From contig NZ_LWIG01000001.1 in NCBI RefSeq assembly GCF_002068095.1, positions 752,295 to 794,885 on the forward strand: 42,591 bases of DNA, written 5' to 3'. Positions within the stretch are counted from its first letter, which is position 1; each line of letters opens with the position of its first letter. A program made the position numbers and the translations under genes. Positions 25,222 to 35,489 of this stretch are shown here, in pieces. Origin of the DNA: Bradyrhizobium sacchari (GTDB taxonomy: Bacteria > Pseudomonadota > Alphaproteobacteria > Rhizobiales > Xanthobacteraceae). The notes under the pieces were generated by a model. It had not been told where the DNA came from. It was given only the letters and a program-made list of their open reading frames with translations, and made no database searches.

Positions 25222-25497
25222 CTACCGCTCCGCCCGTCCGATCACCGCCATCAGCTCCGCGATCTTCGCGCGCTGGTCGGCCTTGTCGCCGCTCGAAATG
25301 GCGTGCTCGACGCAATGGGCGACGTGGTCCTTCAGGACCTCCTCCTCGACCCGGCGCAGCGCGGCGCGCACGGCCGATATCTGCGTCACGATGTCGATGC
25401 AGTAGCGGTCTTCCTCTACCATTTTCGAGAGGCCACGAACCTGGCCCTCGATCCGGCCGAGACGTTTTCCGACAGATGCCTTGATGTCCTTGCGCAT
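25222..25497 (-). CDS. csoR: CsoR-family copper-sensing repressor
   Basis: A 91-residue all-helical regulator of the CsoR/RcnR/FrmR family. The Cu(I) site typical of CsoR is complete: Cys33 (DRYCIDIV), His58 and Cys62 ([12 protein letters not shown]). RcnR-type nickel sensors have a His-rich set instead. The N-terminus [15 protein letters not shown] forms the DNA-contacting helix. Binding Cu(I) should release it from DNA and allow copA expression. It is divergent from copA, with 57 bases between start codons containing an inverted-repeat operator. No ribosome-binding site precedes its ATG; the predicted transcript begins at or very near the start codon. Confidence 0.92.
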   Translation of the reverse strand: MRKDIKASVGKRLGRIEGQVRGLSKMVEEDRYCIDIVTQISAVRAALRRVEEEVLKDHVAHCVEHAISSGDKADQRAKIAELMAVIGRAER

Positions 25498-25532
25498 GGG
25501 GTTTATATACCCCTACCGGGTATGGGTTGCAA
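25481..25532. promoter_or_regulatory. Shared divergent csoR/copA promoters with inverted-repeat operator
   Basis: On the plus strand TTGATG (25481-25486), 17 bases, then TATATA (25504-25509) would drive copA. On the minus strand TTGCAA (25527-25532), 17 bases, then the same self-complementary TATATA would drive csoR. A perfect inverted repeat, ATACCC-CTACC-GGGTAT (25507-25523), overlaps the -10 box and the spacer or start region. It resembles the GC-flanked inverted repeats bound by CsoR. The layout predicts joint repression and mutually exclusive RNA polymerase binding. Confidence 0.65.
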
Positions 25533-25554
25533 GGACCTGCTGGAAGGCCGGAGC

Positions 25555-28017
<2,463 letters not shown>

Positions 28018-28074
28018 GTGTCGCAAAATCCGTGTAAAACAGGTCCATTCGGCGATATGCGCGGAGAGGACCTG

Positions 28075-28521
28075 ATGCAGCGGATTACGATCACGATCGA
28101 GGACGACCTCCTGGCGGAGATCGACGCCGCGGCGGAGGCGCGCGGCTACCAGAACCGCTCCGAGATCATCCGCGACCTCGCGCGCGCCGGGCTGCAGCAG
28201 AGCACGGAGGACACGGCGCAGACCGGCCAATGCGTCGCCGGTCTCGTCTATGTCTACGACCACGCCGCGCGTGATCTGTCGAAACGGCTGGTGCAGGAGT
28301 TCCACGGCCACCACGACCTCGCGCTGGCGACGCTGCACGTCCATCTCGACGACGACAATTGCATGGAGATGACGGCGCTGCGCGGCGCCGCCGACGAGGT
28401 CCGGCATTTCGCCGACCACATCATCGCCGAGCGCGGCGTGCGCTACGGCCGCGTGGTGATGATTCCGACCGGCGACGGCAAGCAGGTGAAGGCGCGCAAG
28501 CACGGGCACCGGCACGAGTAG
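28075..28521 (+). CDS. nikR: Nickel-responsive regulator NikR
   Basis: A 148-residue ribbon-helix-helix repressor with a C-terminal ACT-like nickel-binding domain. The RHH is ITITIEDDLLAEIDAAAEARGY followed by NRSEIIRDLARAGL. The square-planar nickel ligands are all present: His77, His88, His90 and Cys96 (ATLHVHLDDDNC). NikR normally represses nickel import. GAGAGGA lies four bases before the ATG. It follows copA by 57 bases and is probably cotranscribed, although no nickel transporter is in the window. The C-terminus is His/Lys-rich (KARKHGHRHE), which could bind additional metal. Confidence 0.94.
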   Translation: MQRITITIEDDLLAEIDAAAEARGYQNRSEIIRDLARAGLQQSTEDTAQTGQCVAGLVYVYDHAARDLSKRLVQEFHGHHDLALATLHVHLDDDNCMEMTALRGAADEVRHFADHIIAERGVRYGRVVMIPTGDGKQVKARKHGHRHE

Positions 28522-28547
28522 GCACGAGGCGCACACGCGGTGCCGAC

Positions 28548-28732
28548 CCTGTGGGAGAGGGGTGGCTCACCGCGGAGCGGTGAGACGGGTGAGGGGTCTC
28601 TCTCCGCGACTCCAACTCTTGTTTGAATTCGTGGATAGAACCCCCCATCCGGCGCCGTAGCCGAAGCTTTGCTTCGGCGTTTTTAAGAACGGCTGCCGCC
28701 TATGCCACCTTCTCCCAAGGGGAGAAGGAAAG
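28548..28732. repeat. Composite repeat, copy 2 (about 185 bp)
   Basis: The blocks GTGGGAGAGGGGTGG, GAGACGGGTGAGGGGT, CTCTCCGCGA, CATCCGG and CCACCTTCTCCCAAGGGGAG repeat the order and orientation of copy 1 (13551-13712). Between the blocks are locus-specific sequences, including an extra hairpin with a T tract. It occupies most of the gap between nikR and the EI24 gene. No ORF is seen. Confidence 0.75.
28660..28684 (+). terminator. Intrinsic terminator downstream of nikR
   Basis: A perfect eight-base stem, GCCGAAGC-TTT-GCTTCGGC, is followed by GTTTTT. It is the best T-tract terminator in the window and would end the copA-nikR transcript. It lies inside composite repeat copy 2 but is missing from copy 1. 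Confidence 0.78.
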
Positions 28733-28801
28733 TCCCCCGCCCTTGCCGAAGCCGTATTCGGTGTCTACCTCTCGCCGATAATCCACCTCAGAGGGTCCCC
28801 C

Positions 28802-29542
28802 ATGCTGGATGCCGCCGTCAAGGCGCTGTCGCAAATGATCTCGCCGCCGATGCGCTCGATCCTGTGGCGATCGATCGGGCTTGCGCTCGTGCTGATCACC
28901 GTGCTGGCGGTCGGCCTGCAGAGGCTCTTGAGCTGGTTTGCGACCTATGGCGAGGTCTGGCTGGAAGGCCTGCTCGGGCCGGGCTGGCACTCCTCGCTCG
29001 AGGTCCTCTCCTGGATCGTCTCGATCGCGGCCGGCCTCGGCGTCGTATTTGGCGGCGTCTTCCTGATGCCGGCGATCACCTCGCTGGTGGCGAGCCTGTT
29101 CGTCGACGACGTCGCCGACATCGTCGAGCGCGAGCATTATCCTGCCGAGCAGCCGGGCGTTGCACTGCCGTTCAGCCAGGCGATCCTCGAAGGCGTCAAG
29201 ACTGCGCTGCTGACCATTCTGGTCTATCTCGCCGCGCTGCCGCTGGTGTTCTTCGCCGGCGCCGGCTTCCTGATCTTCTTCCTCGCCGCCGCCTGGCTGC
29301 TGGGTCGCGAATATTTCGAGCTCGCCGCGATGCGCTTCCGCCCCCCGCACGACGCCAAGGCGATGCGGCGCGACAATGCCGCGACCATCTTCACCGCCGG
29401 CCTGTTCATCGCCGCCTTCGTCTCGATCCCGATCGTGAACCTGGCGACGCCGATCTTCGGCATGGCCTTCATGGTCCACATGCACAAGCGCCTGTCAGGC
29501 CCGCGGCCCGAACTGATCGAGCCGGCGCGGCAGATGCGGTAA
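28802..29542 (+). CDS. EI24/CysZ-like membrane protein
   Basis: A 246-residue polytopic protein of the EI24 domain family, which includes the bacterial sulfate transporter CysZ. About four to five hydrophobic segments are visible, such as SIGLALVLITVLAVGLQRLL and LLTILVYLAALPLVFFAGA. PIVNLATPIFGMAFMVHMHK near the C-terminus matches the family signature. A role in sulfate uptake is plausible but not shown. Its stop is six bases from the convergent emrB stop. No terminator is visible between them. Confidence 0.82.
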   Translation: MLDAAVKALSQMISPPMRSILWRSIGLALVLITVLAVGLQRLLSWFATYGEVWLEGLLGPGWHSSLEVLSWIVSIAAGLGVVFGGVFLMPAITSLVASLFVDDVADIVEREHYPAEQPGVALPFSQAILEGVKTALLTILVYLAALPLVFFAGAGFLIFFLAAAWLLGREYFELAAMRFRPPHDAKAMRRDNAATIFTAGLFIAAFVSIPIVNLATPIFGMAFMVHMHKRLSGPRPELIEPARQMR

Positions 29543-29548
29543 CCCGGC

Positions 29549-31177
29549 TCAAGCCACCCGCACCCCGCATTTGCGCAACAGCATCTTGGCGAAGCCGAAC
29601 GGTGCCGGCGTGAACGGACCGGGCGGCGCGCGGGCGATCAGGGCGACGAAGCCGAGCGCGGCCATCGCCAGCCAGAAGCAGAGCCAGAAGCCGTCGATAT
29701 AGGCGAGCACATTGGCCTCGCGCTGCACGAAGCCGGCGAGCGTCCCGACCGCACGCGCCTGTGCGAGACCGGCACCATGGGCAGCGAAATGGTCGGTCAG
29801 TTGCTTGAGCATGCGGACCACGTCGACATCGCCGACCGCGAGGTTCTGGCCGAGATAAAAGGAATGGACCTGCTCGCGGACGCGCAGCCAGGTTCCCATC
29901 AGCGCCACGCCGATCTCGGCGCCGCCGAGCCGCATGATCTGGATGTAGGCGGCAAAGGCGGTCGCACGACTGGGATCGGCGTTCGACAATGCCGTGATGA
30001 TAAGCGGTAGCAGCGTCAGCGACTGTCCGACCGCCTGCAGCAGCACGATGCCGATGAAATCTTCCCGCGCCCATTCGTGCGTGAGCTGGGTGCCCCAGAG
30101 GTTGGCGGCGGCGAAACAGGCAAAGCCCAGCGTCACGACGCCGCGCGCGTCGAAATGGCGGAGCAGCCAGATCGAGAGCGGCACCAGAACGAACATCGGT
30201 AGCGCACCATAGGTCAGCAGCAACAGGCCGCTCTGCTCCGGCCTGAGCAGCACGACGTTGCCGAGGAAGTTCGGCACCAGTGACGAGTTGGAGAGCGAGG
30301 TCAGCGTGTAGAGCAGGATCACCACCAGCGCCAGGCCGATATTGCGGGAGAACAGCACATTCACATGCGCCCAGGGCTGGCGCACCAGCGACTCGTTGAC
30401 GAGGAAGGCGACGAACAGCACGCCGCCACCGACGAGCAGCGCCATCACCGTGCCGGAGCCGAGCCAGTCGAGGCGATTGCCCTGGTCGAGACCGGCGTAG
30501 ATCATGCCGACGGCCGCACCGAGCAGCAGCATCCCGCCCCAATCGGCCTCGCGCAGCAACGTGCGGTTCACCGGCTCGCTCGGCGTGCCCAGATAGACCA
30601 TCAGACCCATCACCGGCGCCAGTATCACGCTCTGCCAGTACAGCCACTGCCAGCCGAGATGCTCGACATAGAAGCCGACCAGCGAGCTCGACGTATCCAG
30701 CGCAAATCCAACCCGGATCGAATAGAGCGCGATCGCCGGCAACCACCAGCGCATCGGCAAGTTCCGAAAGATGATCATCAACGTTGCCGGCACGAAGGTG
30801 CCGAGCAACAGGCCATGGACGACACTGAGCGCGATCAGCGTCGGATAGTCGTGCAGGAAAGGGATGATCAGCGAGACGACCGCATAGACGAGGCTCGGAA
30901 TGGCGAGCACCCGCCGCAGGCCAAAGACGGTCGCAAGCCAGGCCACCGCGGGTGCGATGAAGATCTGGGAGCCGATCCCGGCGGTCGAGAGCCAGGCGCC
31001 TTCGTCGAAGCTGAGGCCGAATGCGCCGCGCAGATCCGGCAGGCCGACCGTGGTCAGCCGGCTGTCGAAATTGGCGAGGAACGAGCCGAGCAGCACCGCC
31101 GCGACGGCAAACAAGGGCTGCGGCGCGATGCCGCCGCGCGAGACTGGTCCGCGGCCGGCATCGTCATTTTCCGCCAT
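29549..31177 (-). CDS. emrB: DHA2-family efflux permease (EmrB-like)
   Basis: A 542-residue inner-membrane transporter with about 14 hydrophobic segments, the DHA2 number. LGSFLANFDSRLTTVGLPDL in helix 1 and SFDEGAWLSTAGIGSQIF in helix 2 are typical of EmrB-like proteins, and LYWQSVILAPVMGLMVYLG follows the motif-C region. With the adaptor encoded just upstream and an outer-membrane TolC-like channel, it should export toxic compounds. ATG at 31177 overlaps the adaptor stop by 14 bases, indicating translational coupling. The frame is open further upstream, but that is the adaptor gene in another frame. Confidence 0.9.
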   Translation of the reverse strand: MAENDDAGRGPVSRGGIAPQPLFAVAAVLLGSFLANFDSRLTTVGLPDLRGAFGLSFDEGAWLSTAGIGSQIFIAPAVAWLATVFGLRRVLAIPSLVYAVVSLIIPFLHDYPTLIALSVVHGLLLGTFVPATLMIIFRNLPMRWWLPAIALYSIRVGFALDTSSSLVGFYVEHLGWQWLYWQSVILAPVMGLMVYLGTPSEPVNRTLLREADWGGMLLLGAAVGMIYAGLDQGNRLDWLGSGTVMALLVGGGVLFVAFLVNESLVRQPWAHVNVLFSRNIGLALVVILLYTLTSLSNSSLVPNFLGNVVLLRPEQSGLLLLTYGALPMFVLVPLSIWLLRHFDARGVVTLGFACFAAANLWGTQLTHEWAREDFIGIVLLQAVGQSLTLLPLIITALSNADPSRATAFAAYIQIMRLGGAEIGVALMGTWLRVREQVHSFYLGQNLAVGDVDVVRMLKQLTDHFAAHGAGLAQARAVGTLAGFVQREANVLAYIDGFWLCFWLAMAALGFVALIARAPPGPFTPAPFGFAKMLLRKCGVRVA

Positions 31178-32297
31178 TGCCGCCCTTCGTATCGATGCTG
31201 GTGACGACCGACATGCCGGGCACGAGCCGCGCCAGCAACGGTTGATCGTCATCGAACTGGATGCGGACGGGAATGCGCTGCACGGCTTTCGTGAAATTGC
31301 CGGTGGCGTTGTCCGGCGGCAGCAGCGCGACCTGCGCGCCGGTCGCGGGCGCAATGCGCTCGACCTTGCCGCGCAGCTTCTCGCGCGGAAAACTGTCGAC
31401 GGTGATCTCGACCGGCTGGCCCGGCGCGATATGGGTGAGCTGGGTCTCCTTGTAGTTCGCGATCACGTACACTTTCGGCAACGGCACCACGTTGATGAGA
31501 TTGGTGCCGATATTGACGTAGTCGCCGGGCTGCACCTGGCGCTCGCCGACGACGCCGTCGAACGGTGCGGTGATCCTGGTGTAGCCGAGCTTCAGCTTTG
31601 CGCTCGCCAGCGTCGCTTTGGCCGCTTCCACATCGGCGGCGCGCTGCTTCCTGGTGCCCTGTAGAACCTCGAGCTGGTGTTGCTGGGCCGCGATCACGGC
31701 GCGGCTGGCGCGCACATCCGCCTGCGCCTTGGCAAGACCCGCAACCGCCTGTTCGAGCCGCTGCCGCGTGCCGGCCTCGGTCTGCGAGAGCGATTGCTGG
31801 CGCTCCTGCTCCTGCTTGGCCTCGACCTGCAGCGCCTCCGCCGACAGAAGCGCGGCTTCGGCCTGCGCGATCGTCGCGTATTGCAGCTCGATCTGGTTGC
31901 TGAGATTGTCGAGCACGGCTTGCGCCGCAGCGACCGCGGCATCGGCCTGTGCGACCTGGGCCTGGTAATCCGCGGAATCGATCTGGATCAGCAGGTCGCC
32001 GGCCTTGACGCGCTGGAAGTCGGTGACCCCAACGGTCAGCACCTCGCCGGAGACGCGGCTTGCAAGCCGCGTCAGCTCGGCGCGGACATAGGCGTCGTTG
32101 GTGGTCTGGACCGCGGCATTGCCGACCCATTCATCGAAGCGCAGCGTTGCCAGCGCGACGAAGGCAAGGGCGACGATGACGGCGAACAGCGGAATTGCGA
32201 GGCGGCTCCAGAGCGAGGGCGCTGGCGGCTGTGTCGGCTTGGGCGGGGCGGTTGGGGCTGCGGCAGGCGACGGCGAAATTTGTTCCTGCTGACTCAC
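31164..32297 (-). CDS. emrA: HlyD/EmrA-family periplasmic adaptor
   Basis: A 377-residue membrane-fusion protein. A short Pro-rich cytoplasmic N-terminus (APTAPPKPTQPPAPS) precedes one transmembrane helix (IPLFAVIVALAFVALATL). Then come a lipoyl-like half-motif (TNDAYVRAELTRLASRVSG), a long alpha-helical hairpin (about residues 120-220, Gln/Ala/Glu-rich), and the second lipoyl/beta-barrel region (ITAPFDGVVGERQVQPGDYV). It links the EmrB-like permease to an outer-membrane channel. It is the first gene of the emrA-emrB pair; no adjacent regulator gene is seen. Confidence 0.92.
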   Translation of the reverse strand: MSQQEQISPSPAAAPTAPPKPTQPPAPSLWSRLAIPLFAVIVALAFVALATLRFDEWVGNAAVQTTNDAYVRAELTRLASRVSGEVLTVGVTDFQRVKAGDLLIQIDSADYQAQVAQADAAVAAAQAVLDNLSNQIELQYATIAQAEAALLSAEALQVEAKQEQERQQSLSQTEAGTRQRLEQAVAGLAKAQADVRASRAVIAAQQHQLEVLQGTRKQRAADVEAAKATLASAKLKLGYTRITAPFDGVVGERQVQPGDYVNIGTNLINVVPLPKVYVIANYKETQLTHIAPGQPVEITVDSFPREKLRGKVERIAPATGAQVALLPPDNATGNFTKAVQRIPVRIQFDDDQPLLARLVPGMSVVTSIDTKGGNGGK

Positions 32298-32330
32298 GAT
32301 ATCACCCCAAAATCGCGTTCTCTCGTTCTC

Positions 32331-32410
32331 GTCATTCCGGGGCGATGCGCAGCATCGAACCCGGAATCTCGAGATTCCGGGCCGGGTCCTTCGGACCGTC
32401 CCGGAATGAC
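32331..32410. repeat. GTCATTCCGGG palindromic repeat
   Basis: The arms GTCATTCCGGG and CCCGGAATGAC are perfect inverted repeats at the ends. Inside are GATGCGCAGCATC and CCGGAATCTCGAGATTCCGG hairpins. It is the same family as 12951-13056 and lies between the nth stop and the emrA start. Confidence 0.85.
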
Positions 32411-32421
32411 GGGCATTGCCA

Positions 32422-33189
32422 TCACACCGTCTTCTCCGGCCAGCGGCAGAGATCGTTGATCAGGCACACCTCGCAGCGCGGCTTGCGTGCGAGGCAAGTA
32501 TAGCGGCCGTGCAGGATCAGCCAATGATGGGCGTGGAGCATGAACTCGGGCGGGATCACCTTTTCGAGACCGAGCTCGACGTCGAGCGGCGTCTTGCCGG
32601 GCGCAAGCCCCGTGCGGTTGCCGACGCGGAAGACATGGGTGTCCACCGCCATGGTGTGCTCGCCGAAGGCCATGTTGAGCACGACGTTTGCAGTCTTGCG
32701 GCCCGCACCGGGCAACGACTCGATCTCGGCGCGCGTGCGCGGCACCTCGCCGCCGAAATCGCTGAGCACTTTTGCCGACAGCGCGATGACGTTCTTGGCC
32801 TTGGTGCGATAGAGGCCGATGGTCTTGATGTATTCGCGCAAGCGCTCCTCGCCGAGGTCGAGCATCTTCTGCGGGGTGTCGGCGACCTCGAACAAGGCGC
32901 GTGTCGCCTTGTTGACGCCGGCGTCGGTCGCCTGCGCCGACAGCACCACGGCGACCAGCAGCGTGAACGGGTTGACGTGCTCGAGCTCGCCCTTCGGCTC
33001 CGGATTGGCCTTGCGGAAACGGCTGAAGACCTCGTGAATCTCCGCCGGCGTCCAGGGTCTCGTGGCCTTGAGTGATTTTTTGGCCGGCGCCGATTTCTTG
33101 GCGGGCTTGGGCTTGGTGACAGCCGCCTTTGCCTTTTTCTTCGGCACGGCGGCTTTGCGCGGGACCGGCTTGCGGGTGATTTTCGCCAT
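32422..33189 (-). CDS. nth: Endonuclease III with Lys/Ala-rich N-terminal tail
   Basis: A 255-residue bifunctional DNA glycosylase/AP lyase that removes oxidised pyrimidines. The helix-hairpin-helix is LPGAGRKTANVVLNMAFG, containing the catalytic Lys; VDTHVFRV gives the catalytic Asp; and a C-x6-C-x2-C-x5-C [4Fe-4S] loop ends the protein (CLARKPRCEVCLINDLC). The first 44 or so residues form a histone-like Lys/Ala/Pro tail (KKKAKAAVTKPKPAKKS) absent from E. coli Nth (211 residues). The ATG at 33189 has no ribosome-binding site. Its start codon is 22 bases from that of the divergent DUF2244 gene. Confidence 0.95.
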   Translation of the reverse strand: MAKITRKPVPRKAAVPKKKAKAAVTKPKPAKKSAPAKKSLKATRPWTPAEIHEVFSRFRKANPEPKGELEHVNPFTLLVAVVLSAQATDAGVNKATRALFEVADTPQKMLDLGEERLREYIKTIGLYRTKAKNVIALSAKVLSDFGGEVPRTRAEIESLPGAGRKTANVVLNMAFGEHTMAVDTHVFRVGNRTGLAPGKTPLDVELGLEKVIPPEFMLHAHHWLILHGRYTCLARKPRCEVCLINDLCRWPEKTV

Positions 33190-33195
33190 GATCGG

Positions 33196-33225
33196 GATAT
33201 ACTGAGGGACGATGAGCACAGGCAA
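33196..33225 (-). promoter_or_regulatory. Putative nth promoter giving a leaderless transcript
   Basis: On the minus strand TTGCCT (33220-33225), 18 bases, then TATATC (33196-33201) ends six bases before the nth ATG. Transcription would then start at about the A of the start codon, which fits the absence of a ribosome-binding site. The -35 box lies inside the DUF2244 coding region. Confidence 0.4.
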
Positions 33226-33730
33226 CGAAATTGAGCGCGAGCACGAGGTGCAGATCTTCTCCGCGCTGCTGACGCCGCACCGCTCGCTGAACCGCACCGG
33301 CTTCCTCGCCGTGATGCTGTTCCTGAGTATCGTCAGCTTTGCCACCGGCCTCGCCTTCCTGTTGAAGGGCGCCTGGCCCGTGCTCGGCTTCTTCGGTCTC
33401 GACGTGCTCGTGGTCTGGTGGGCCTTCAGGGTCAATTTCGGCACCGCCCGGGCGCGCGAGCAAATCACCGTCACGACCTCCGAACTGCGGGTGAAGCGCA
33501 TCAGCCATCGCGGCCAGGTCGCCGAATGGACCTTCAATCCGCTCTGGGTCCGCCTCGACATGGAAGTCGACGAGGATTTCGGCATCGAGCATCTTTATCT
33601 GATCTCGCGCGGCCACCAGATTCAGATCGCAAGGTTCCTCGGGCCCGAGGAAAAGGCAAGTTTTTACAAAGGCTTAGTTGAGGCCCTGAACGCCGCCAAG
33701 CGTGGGCCAACCTATAACCCGATCAGCTGA
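33212..33730 (+). CDS. DUF2244 membrane protein
   Basis: A 172-residue protein of the DUF2244 family, common in alphaproteobacteria and of unknown function. Two close hydrophobic helices (GFLAVMLFLSIVSFATGLAF and PVLGFFGLDVLVVWWAF) form a hairpin anchoring it in the inner membrane. A cytoplasmic domain follows, with ITVTTSELRVKRISHRGQVA and RFLGPEEKASFYKGLVEAL. GAGGGACG precedes the ATG. In this genus it neighbours nth; the shared 22-base start region suggests a common regulatory zone. Confidence 0.85.
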   Translation: MSTGNEIEREHEVQIFSALLTPHRSLNRTGFLAVMLFLSIVSFATGLAFLLKGAWPVLGFFGLDVLVVWWAFRVNFGTARAREQITVTTSELRVKRISHRGQVAEWTFNPLWVRLDMEVDEDFGIEHLYLISRGHQIQIARFLGPEEKASFYKGLVEALNAAKRGPTYNPIS

Positions 33731-33784
33731 TCCCAGTCGGAAATCGGGTGGTTTCAGACCCGCCCCTCTCCTACATTTCCGGTC

Positions 33785-34681
33785 ATGATGACACTCGCAA
33801 TCCATGACCAGCGCCTGGCCAAGCCGGGCCCCCAGAACGCCGCGTTGCGCGACTATGATTCCGTGCGCCGGGCGATTGCGTTCATCTCGGAGAACTGGCG
33901 CGCGCAGCCGACCATCGAGGCAATGGCGGATGCCGCCGGCGTCACGCCGGATGAGCTGCACCATCTGTTCCGCCGCTGGGCCTCGATCACGCCGAAGGCT
34001 TTCATGCAGGCGCTCACGCTCGATCATGCCAAGGGATTGCTGCGGGATTCCGCCAGCATTCTGGATGCCGCGCTCGACTCCGGGCTGTCAGGCCCGGGCC
34101 GGCTGCACGATCTCTTCGTCACCCATGAGGCGATGTCGCCCGGCGAATGGAAGAACGGCGGCGCGGGACTCACCCTGCGCTACGGCTTCCACCCCTCGCC
34201 GTTCGGCACCGCCATCGTGATCGCGACCGACCGCGGTCTCTCGGGTCTCGCCTTCGCCGATCACGGTGAAGAGAAGATCGCGCTCGCCGACATGACGCGG
34301 CGCTGGCCGAACGCGACCTATGTGGAAGATCACGAGGGCACCGCACCGCTCGCCGCACGCATCTTCGATACCAAACTCTGGCGGCCGGACCAGCCGCTGC
34401 GCGTGGTTCTGATCGGCACCGATTTCGAGGTACGGGTGTGGGAGACGCTGCTGAAGATCCCGATGGGCCGCGCGGTGTCCTATTCCGACATCGCCTGCAA
34501 CATCAACAGCCCGAAGGCCTCGCGCGCCGTCGGCGCAGCCGTCGGCAAGAATCCGGTCTCATTCGTCGTGCCCTGCCACCGCGCGCTCGGCAAGAGCGGC
34601 ACGCTCACCGGCTATCACTGGGGCGTCACCCGCAAGCAGGCGATGCTGGGCTGGGAAGCCGGGCGGGTGGGGATGCAGTAG
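33785..34681 (+). CDS. Ada-type O6-methylguanine-DNA methyltransferase lacking the N-terminal phosphotriester domain
   Basis: A 298-residue protein. Residues 20-115 form an AraC-like helix-turn-helix (TIEAMADAAGVTPDELHHLF, then SITPKAFMQALTLDHAK). Residues 130-295 are the methyltransferase domain with the acceptor Cys in VVPCHRALG, preceded by PMGRAVSYSDIA and SRAVGAAVGKNP. The Zn-Cys4 methylphosphotriester domain that starts E. coli Ada is absent. It therefore repairs O6-alkylguanine, but cannot be switched on by phosphotriester methylation as Ada is. Two adjacent ATGs (33785 and 33788) are possible starts. Confidence 0.9.
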   Translation: MMTLAIHDQRLAKPGPQNAALRDYDSVRRAIAFISENWRAQPTIEAMADAAGVTPDELHHLFRRWASITPKAFMQALTLDHAKGLLRDSASILDAALDSGLSGPGRLHDLFVTHEAMSPGEWKNGGAGLTLRYGFHPSPFGTAIVIATDRGLSGLAFADHGEEKIALADMTRRWPNATYVEDHEGTAPLAARIFDTKLWRPDQPLRVVLIGTDFEVRVWETLLKIPMGRAVSYSDIACNINSPKASRAVGAAVGKNPVSFVVPCHRALGKSGTLTGYHWGVTRKQAMLGWEAGRVGMQ

Positions 34682-34688
34682 GTCTACT

Positions 34689-34830
34689 CCCTCGCCCCGC
34701 TTGCGGAGAGAGGGTCGGGTGAGGGGGAGTCTCCACGGGGACGGTGACAGTCGGACTCGCGGAAAATCCCCCTCACCCGGAATCCGCGCTACGCGCGCAT
34801 TCCGGCCTCTCCCCGCACGCGGGGAGAGGC
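34689..34830. repeat. Long imperfect inverted repeat between convergent genes
   Basis: The left part CCTCGCCCCGCTTGCGGAGAG plus GGTCGGGTGAGGGGGAGT is mirrored by AATCCCCCTCACCCGG and CCTCTCCCCGCACGCGGGGAG. A CGCGCTACGCGCG hairpin is included. The element is related in words to the composite repeats at 13.6 and 28.6 kb and to the CTCCCCGCAAGCGGGGAG family. It fills the gap between the methyltransferase and gpmA stops. Confidence 0.75.
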
Positions 34831-34837
34831 GAAGAGA

Positions 34838-35461
34838 TCAGCCCGCCAGATCCAGCTTCGACGCCACCGTCGAATCCGCATTCAGCCGGTAGATGATCGG
34901 AACGCCGGTGGCGAGTTCGCGCTTCAAAATGCCTTCGGGCGAGAGCTTTTCCAGCACCATGATCAGCGCGCGCAGCGAATTGCCGTGGGCGGCGACCAGC
35001 GTACGCTTGCCGTTGAGCACGCCGGGAAGGATCTCCTGCACATAGTACGGCAATGCACGCGCCAGCGTGTCCTTCAGGCTTTCGCCGCCGGGCGGCGGTA
35101 CGTCGTAGGAGCGGCGCCAGATCAGCACCTGGTCCTCGCCCCATTTCTTGCGGGCGTCATCCTTGTTGAGGCCGGAGAGATCGCCATAGTCGCGCTCGTT
35201 CAGCGCGAGGTTCTTCGAAGTTGGCAGACCCTTCTGGCCGAGCTCGTCGAGGATGAGGTCCAGCGTATGCTGCGCGCGCGTCAGCACCGAGGTGTAGGCG
35301 ACGTCGAACACGAGCCCCTGAGCCTTCAGCTTACGGCCTGCTTCCTTCGCTTCGGTCACCCCGAGCTCGGTAAGGTCGGGGTCCTTCCAGCCCGTGAACA
35401 GGTTCTTCAGATTCCATTCGCTCTGGCCATGGCGCACGAGCACGAGGAGACGTTCACTCAT
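34838..35461 (-). CDS. gpmA: 2,3-bisphosphoglycerate-dependent phosphoglycerate mutase
   Basis: A 207-residue cytosolic glycolytic enzyme interconverting 3- and 2-phosphoglycerate. The phosphohistidine motif [18 protein letters not shown] is at the N-terminus, with LTRAQHTL (arginine contact), [18 protein letters not shown] and the second catalytic His in [12 protein letters not shown]. It is shorter than E. coli GpmA (250 residues), as in other alphaproteobacteria. ATG at 35461 (MSERLLVL) begins the domain; the frame continues upstream into a repeat. It follows dapB by 102 bases. Confidence 0.95.
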   Translation of the reverse strand: MSERLLVLVRHGQSEWNLKNLFTGWKDPDLTELGVTEAKEAGRKLKAQGLVFDVAYTSVLTRAQHTLDLILDELGQKGLPTSKNLALNERDYGDLSGLNKDDARKKWGEDQVLIWRRSYDVPPPGGESLKDTLARALPYYVQEILPGVLNGKRTLVAAHGNSLRALIMVLEKLSPEGILKRELATGVPIIYRLNADSTVASKLDLAG

Positions 35462-35489
35462 CAACTGCTTTCCATCTCGTTTTTGTTCC

